Source of the DNA: Nothopassalora personata
Lineage: Eukaryota; Ascomycota; Dothideomycetes; Mycosphaerellales; Mycosphaerellaceae
Reading direction: 5' to 3'
Length of the DNA stretch: 64,000 bases
NCBI GenBank assembly: GCA_033816765.1
Contig: CM066287.1
Coordinates: forward strand, 5,146,001-5,210,000
Of this stretch, positions 62,514 through 64,000 are shown one piece after another. The notes below the pieces were generated by a model. It had not been told where the DNA came from. It saw nothing but the letters and a program-made list of their open reading frames with translations, and made no database searches. The position numbers and the translations under genes are program-made. How positions within the stretch are numbered: the stretch's first letter is position 1; each line of letters begins with the position of its first letter.

Positions 62514-64000
62514 ATGAGCACTCCCGTCGAGGAGCTCGCCAATCCCTTTGGCGACCCAGCCATGGCAGAGTCGCTCAAAGACACTCCACCCTCGAGTGGA
62601 GTCGGAACAAGCGGGGAAGAAAGCACTCCTGCTGCGACCGGGGACAGACCAAAAGGCAAGAAGAGAGTTGGTTTCACAGGAGCAGAAGAAGTCGATCCGT
62701 CAGGGAAACGGTCCAGCTTCGTTGAATCGGGAGGCGGGTCCTACTCGCCGTTCAACCTTGGTCCCAATTACGGCTCTCCTGCTGGTAGCGGCAACAATAC
62801 TCCCTCTGGTCATCGCAGGCAAAGCAGTGGTGACCAGCTCCTTCCATCGGAGAACGACAGGTCGCATCTTCCACAACTATCGGAGCAGAAGACTGAACAG
62901 CTGTACGAGGCTATCAGCCGCAATCTGGATATCCCTCGGCCTAGACCAGCAATTCGAAGAGGCAACTCCATCAAGCCTCAAGAGCCGGCCATTGAGATTG
63001 AAAGTCCCGAGGATGACGAGCGTCATAGGTTACGACAACAAAGCGCCCGAAAAGCCTTCGAACGTGGAAAAGATGTCGAGCGTGCGGCACAGTCATATTC
63101 CAATCCTGCCTCCAGGCGCAGCTCACCTGATGGAACAGCTTCGAGCATCACGACTGGCGACATTCCACTACAAGATCTGAACGATCGAGTGTCAGAAGAT
63201 GAGGCGACCGGTTTACCGCCACACCCAACGCTGCGCAAAGCTTCGACGACAGAGGCGTTCAATCTTGTTAGACGGCATACGGTTGCAAAGGACGCATTCC
63301 GGCAGCTGCCTAGCGAATCGCCATCGGGTCAACAATCTGGAGCCGTGACTCCGACTGAAGACCAACACTTTATGGAAGACTACAAACCTCGTCCGGACCA
63401 ATACCGCGGAGGAATCCTCGGGTCACTCTTAACGCTATACGGTAATTCCAATAGTAGCACCGCTCGCAAAGGGAGCTCTCGACCTTCCAGTGGCGACTTC
63501 TCCGCAATGTCAAGTCCTGCGCACTCGCCACCCGAATCAGGAGCCACAACCCCAACATACAATCGCCGCTGGTACTCACATAAGAAAGATGGCAACCATT
63601 CTACGTCCTCGCTAGCTACTTTGGTGGGCACATCTTCGTCCTTTGGTTCACCGGCGGTATCCAACCATGATCTAGGCGAAGAGGTCAGCAAGCGGCTCAG
63701 AGAACAGCAGCAAAAGCGACCAGGCATGGGCAAGAGGACAAGCAGTGCAGGCGTGCTGAATAGGTTCAATCGCCGAGGACTCCAAACAGAGTACAGGATC
63801 ACTGAGCACATTGCTGGAACGATCGCTCGGCAGAAGTATCTGAAGAGATTGTGCAGAGCATTGATGCAGTACGGCGCACCTACGCATCGTTTGGAAGAAT
63901 ACATGACGATGAGCGCTCGTGTCTTGGAGATTGAGGCTCAATTTCTATACATCCCGGGCGCCATGATCATGTCCTTCGAGGATCGCGAGACGCATACGAG
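62514..64000 (+). CDS. PRM10: Prm10/ThrE-family membrane protein, 5' part (runs off window)
   Basis: An ATG at 62,514 opens a frame of 495 codons still open at the window end. The first ~430 residues are a disordered Ser/Pro/Gly-rich N-terminus (NPFGDPAMAESL; GKKRVGFTGAEEVDPSGKR) with LYEAISRNLDIPRPRP and other short conserved pieces. Then comes the start of the ThrE/DUF1212-type domain: RQKYLKRLCRALMQYGAPTH and RLEEYMTMSARVLEIEAQF, followed by YIPGAMIMSFED. This is characteristic of yeast Prm10 (pheromone-regulated membrane protein 10) and relatives, whose C-terminal part has about ten membrane segments related to bacterial threonine exporters. That part lies outside the window. No intron is needed in the visible part. 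Confidence 0.88.
   Translation, partial: MSTPVEELANPFGDPAMAESLKDTPPSSGVGTSGEESTPAATGDRPKGKKRVGFTGAEEVDPSGKRSSFVESGGGSYSPFNLGPNYGSPAGSGNNTPSGHRRQSSGDQLLPSENDRSHLPQLSEQKTEQLYEAISRNLDIPRPRPAIRRGNSIKPQEPAIEIESPEDDERHRLRQQSARKAFERGKDVERAAQSYSNPASRRSSPDGTASSITTGDIPLQDLNDRVSEDEATGLPPHPTLRKASTTEAFNLVRRHTVAKDAFRQLPSESPSGQQSGAVTPTEDQHFMEDYKPRPDQYRGGILGSLLTLYGNSNSSTARKGSSRPSSGDFSAMSSPAHSPPESGATTPTYNRRWYSHKKDGNHSTSSLATLVGTSSSFGSPAVSNHDLGEEVSKRLREQQQKRPGMGKRTSSAGVLNRFNRRGLQTEYRITEHIAGTIARQKYLKRLCRALMQYGAPTHRLEEYMTMSARVLEIEAQFLYIPGAMIMSFEDRETHT

Noticed and set aside
62548..63180. Plus-strand 210-codon frame overlapping the Prm10-like gene
   Set aside because: Out of frame with the 495-codon Prm10-like frame, which carries the conserved ThrE-type motifs; compositionally a shadow.

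Overview
The window is nuclear DNA of a filamentous ascomycete. The evidence is CpA-to-TpA (RIP-type) mutation of repeats, 48-56 nt introns with GT..AG ends, and a gene set (Jac1, Utr1-type NAD kinase, Prm10-type protein, CYP504-like remnant) typical of Pezizomycotina. A Dothideomycete is plausible, but that is inference. About the first 50.2 kb is a nested transposon block; the last 13.8 kb is ordinary gene-bearing DNA.

Transposon block (1-50,210). Target-site duplications (TSDs) let the layers be peeled apart. Element A (980-8037, TSD ctagc) sits in a 0.37 kb repeat whose uninterrupted copy lies inverted at 48,500-48,862. Next come an antisense Gag fragment (8136-9106), a 5' part of element H (9107-11,964), and a divergent Ty3-like Pol (G, 11,965-16,230). 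An unidentified element E starts near 16,231 and ends near 48,787. It is split by F (17,429-38,456, minus strand, TSD gcctt). F is split by C (23,064-37,046, minus strand, TSD ctcct), and C is split by B (25,198-32,209, plus strand, TSD cctaa). E is split a second time by D (40,026-47,325, TSD ctact).

A, B, C, E, F, G and H are riddled with TAG and TAA codons where CAG, CAA or TGG is expected, while CpG survives; these copies are dead. D is untouched by RIP. Its 184 bp LTRs differ at one base, Gag (677 aa) and Pol (1600 aa) are open, and a canonical -1 frameshift signal (GGGAAAT, 5 nt spacer, 8 bp stem) joins them. D is the only element likely to be competent.

Unusual features of the block: A, B and C carry an antisense ORF between pol and the 3' LTR, coding a CX2CX6-7C motif followed by a charged helical stretch. 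A and B also carry an antisense tRNA-like sequence at the end of pol. Four LTR families share one promoter block, preceded by family-specific tandem repeats. The putative transcript 5' end complements the sequence just inside the 5' LTR, which suggests self-primed reverse transcription. A 26 bp GC-rich palindrome recurs at four sites.

Gene region (50,211-64,000). In order: a three-exon cytidine deaminase (+), a mitochondrial Jac1/HscB co-chaperone (+), a three-exon MFS transporter of the phosphate:H+ symporter type (-), a 0.3 kb mariner-like MITE, a broken CYP504-like P450 (-), an intronless NAD kinase (+), and the 5' part of a Prm10/ThrE-family membrane protein (+) that runs off the window. 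These are housekeeping or metabolic genes with no sign of a cluster.
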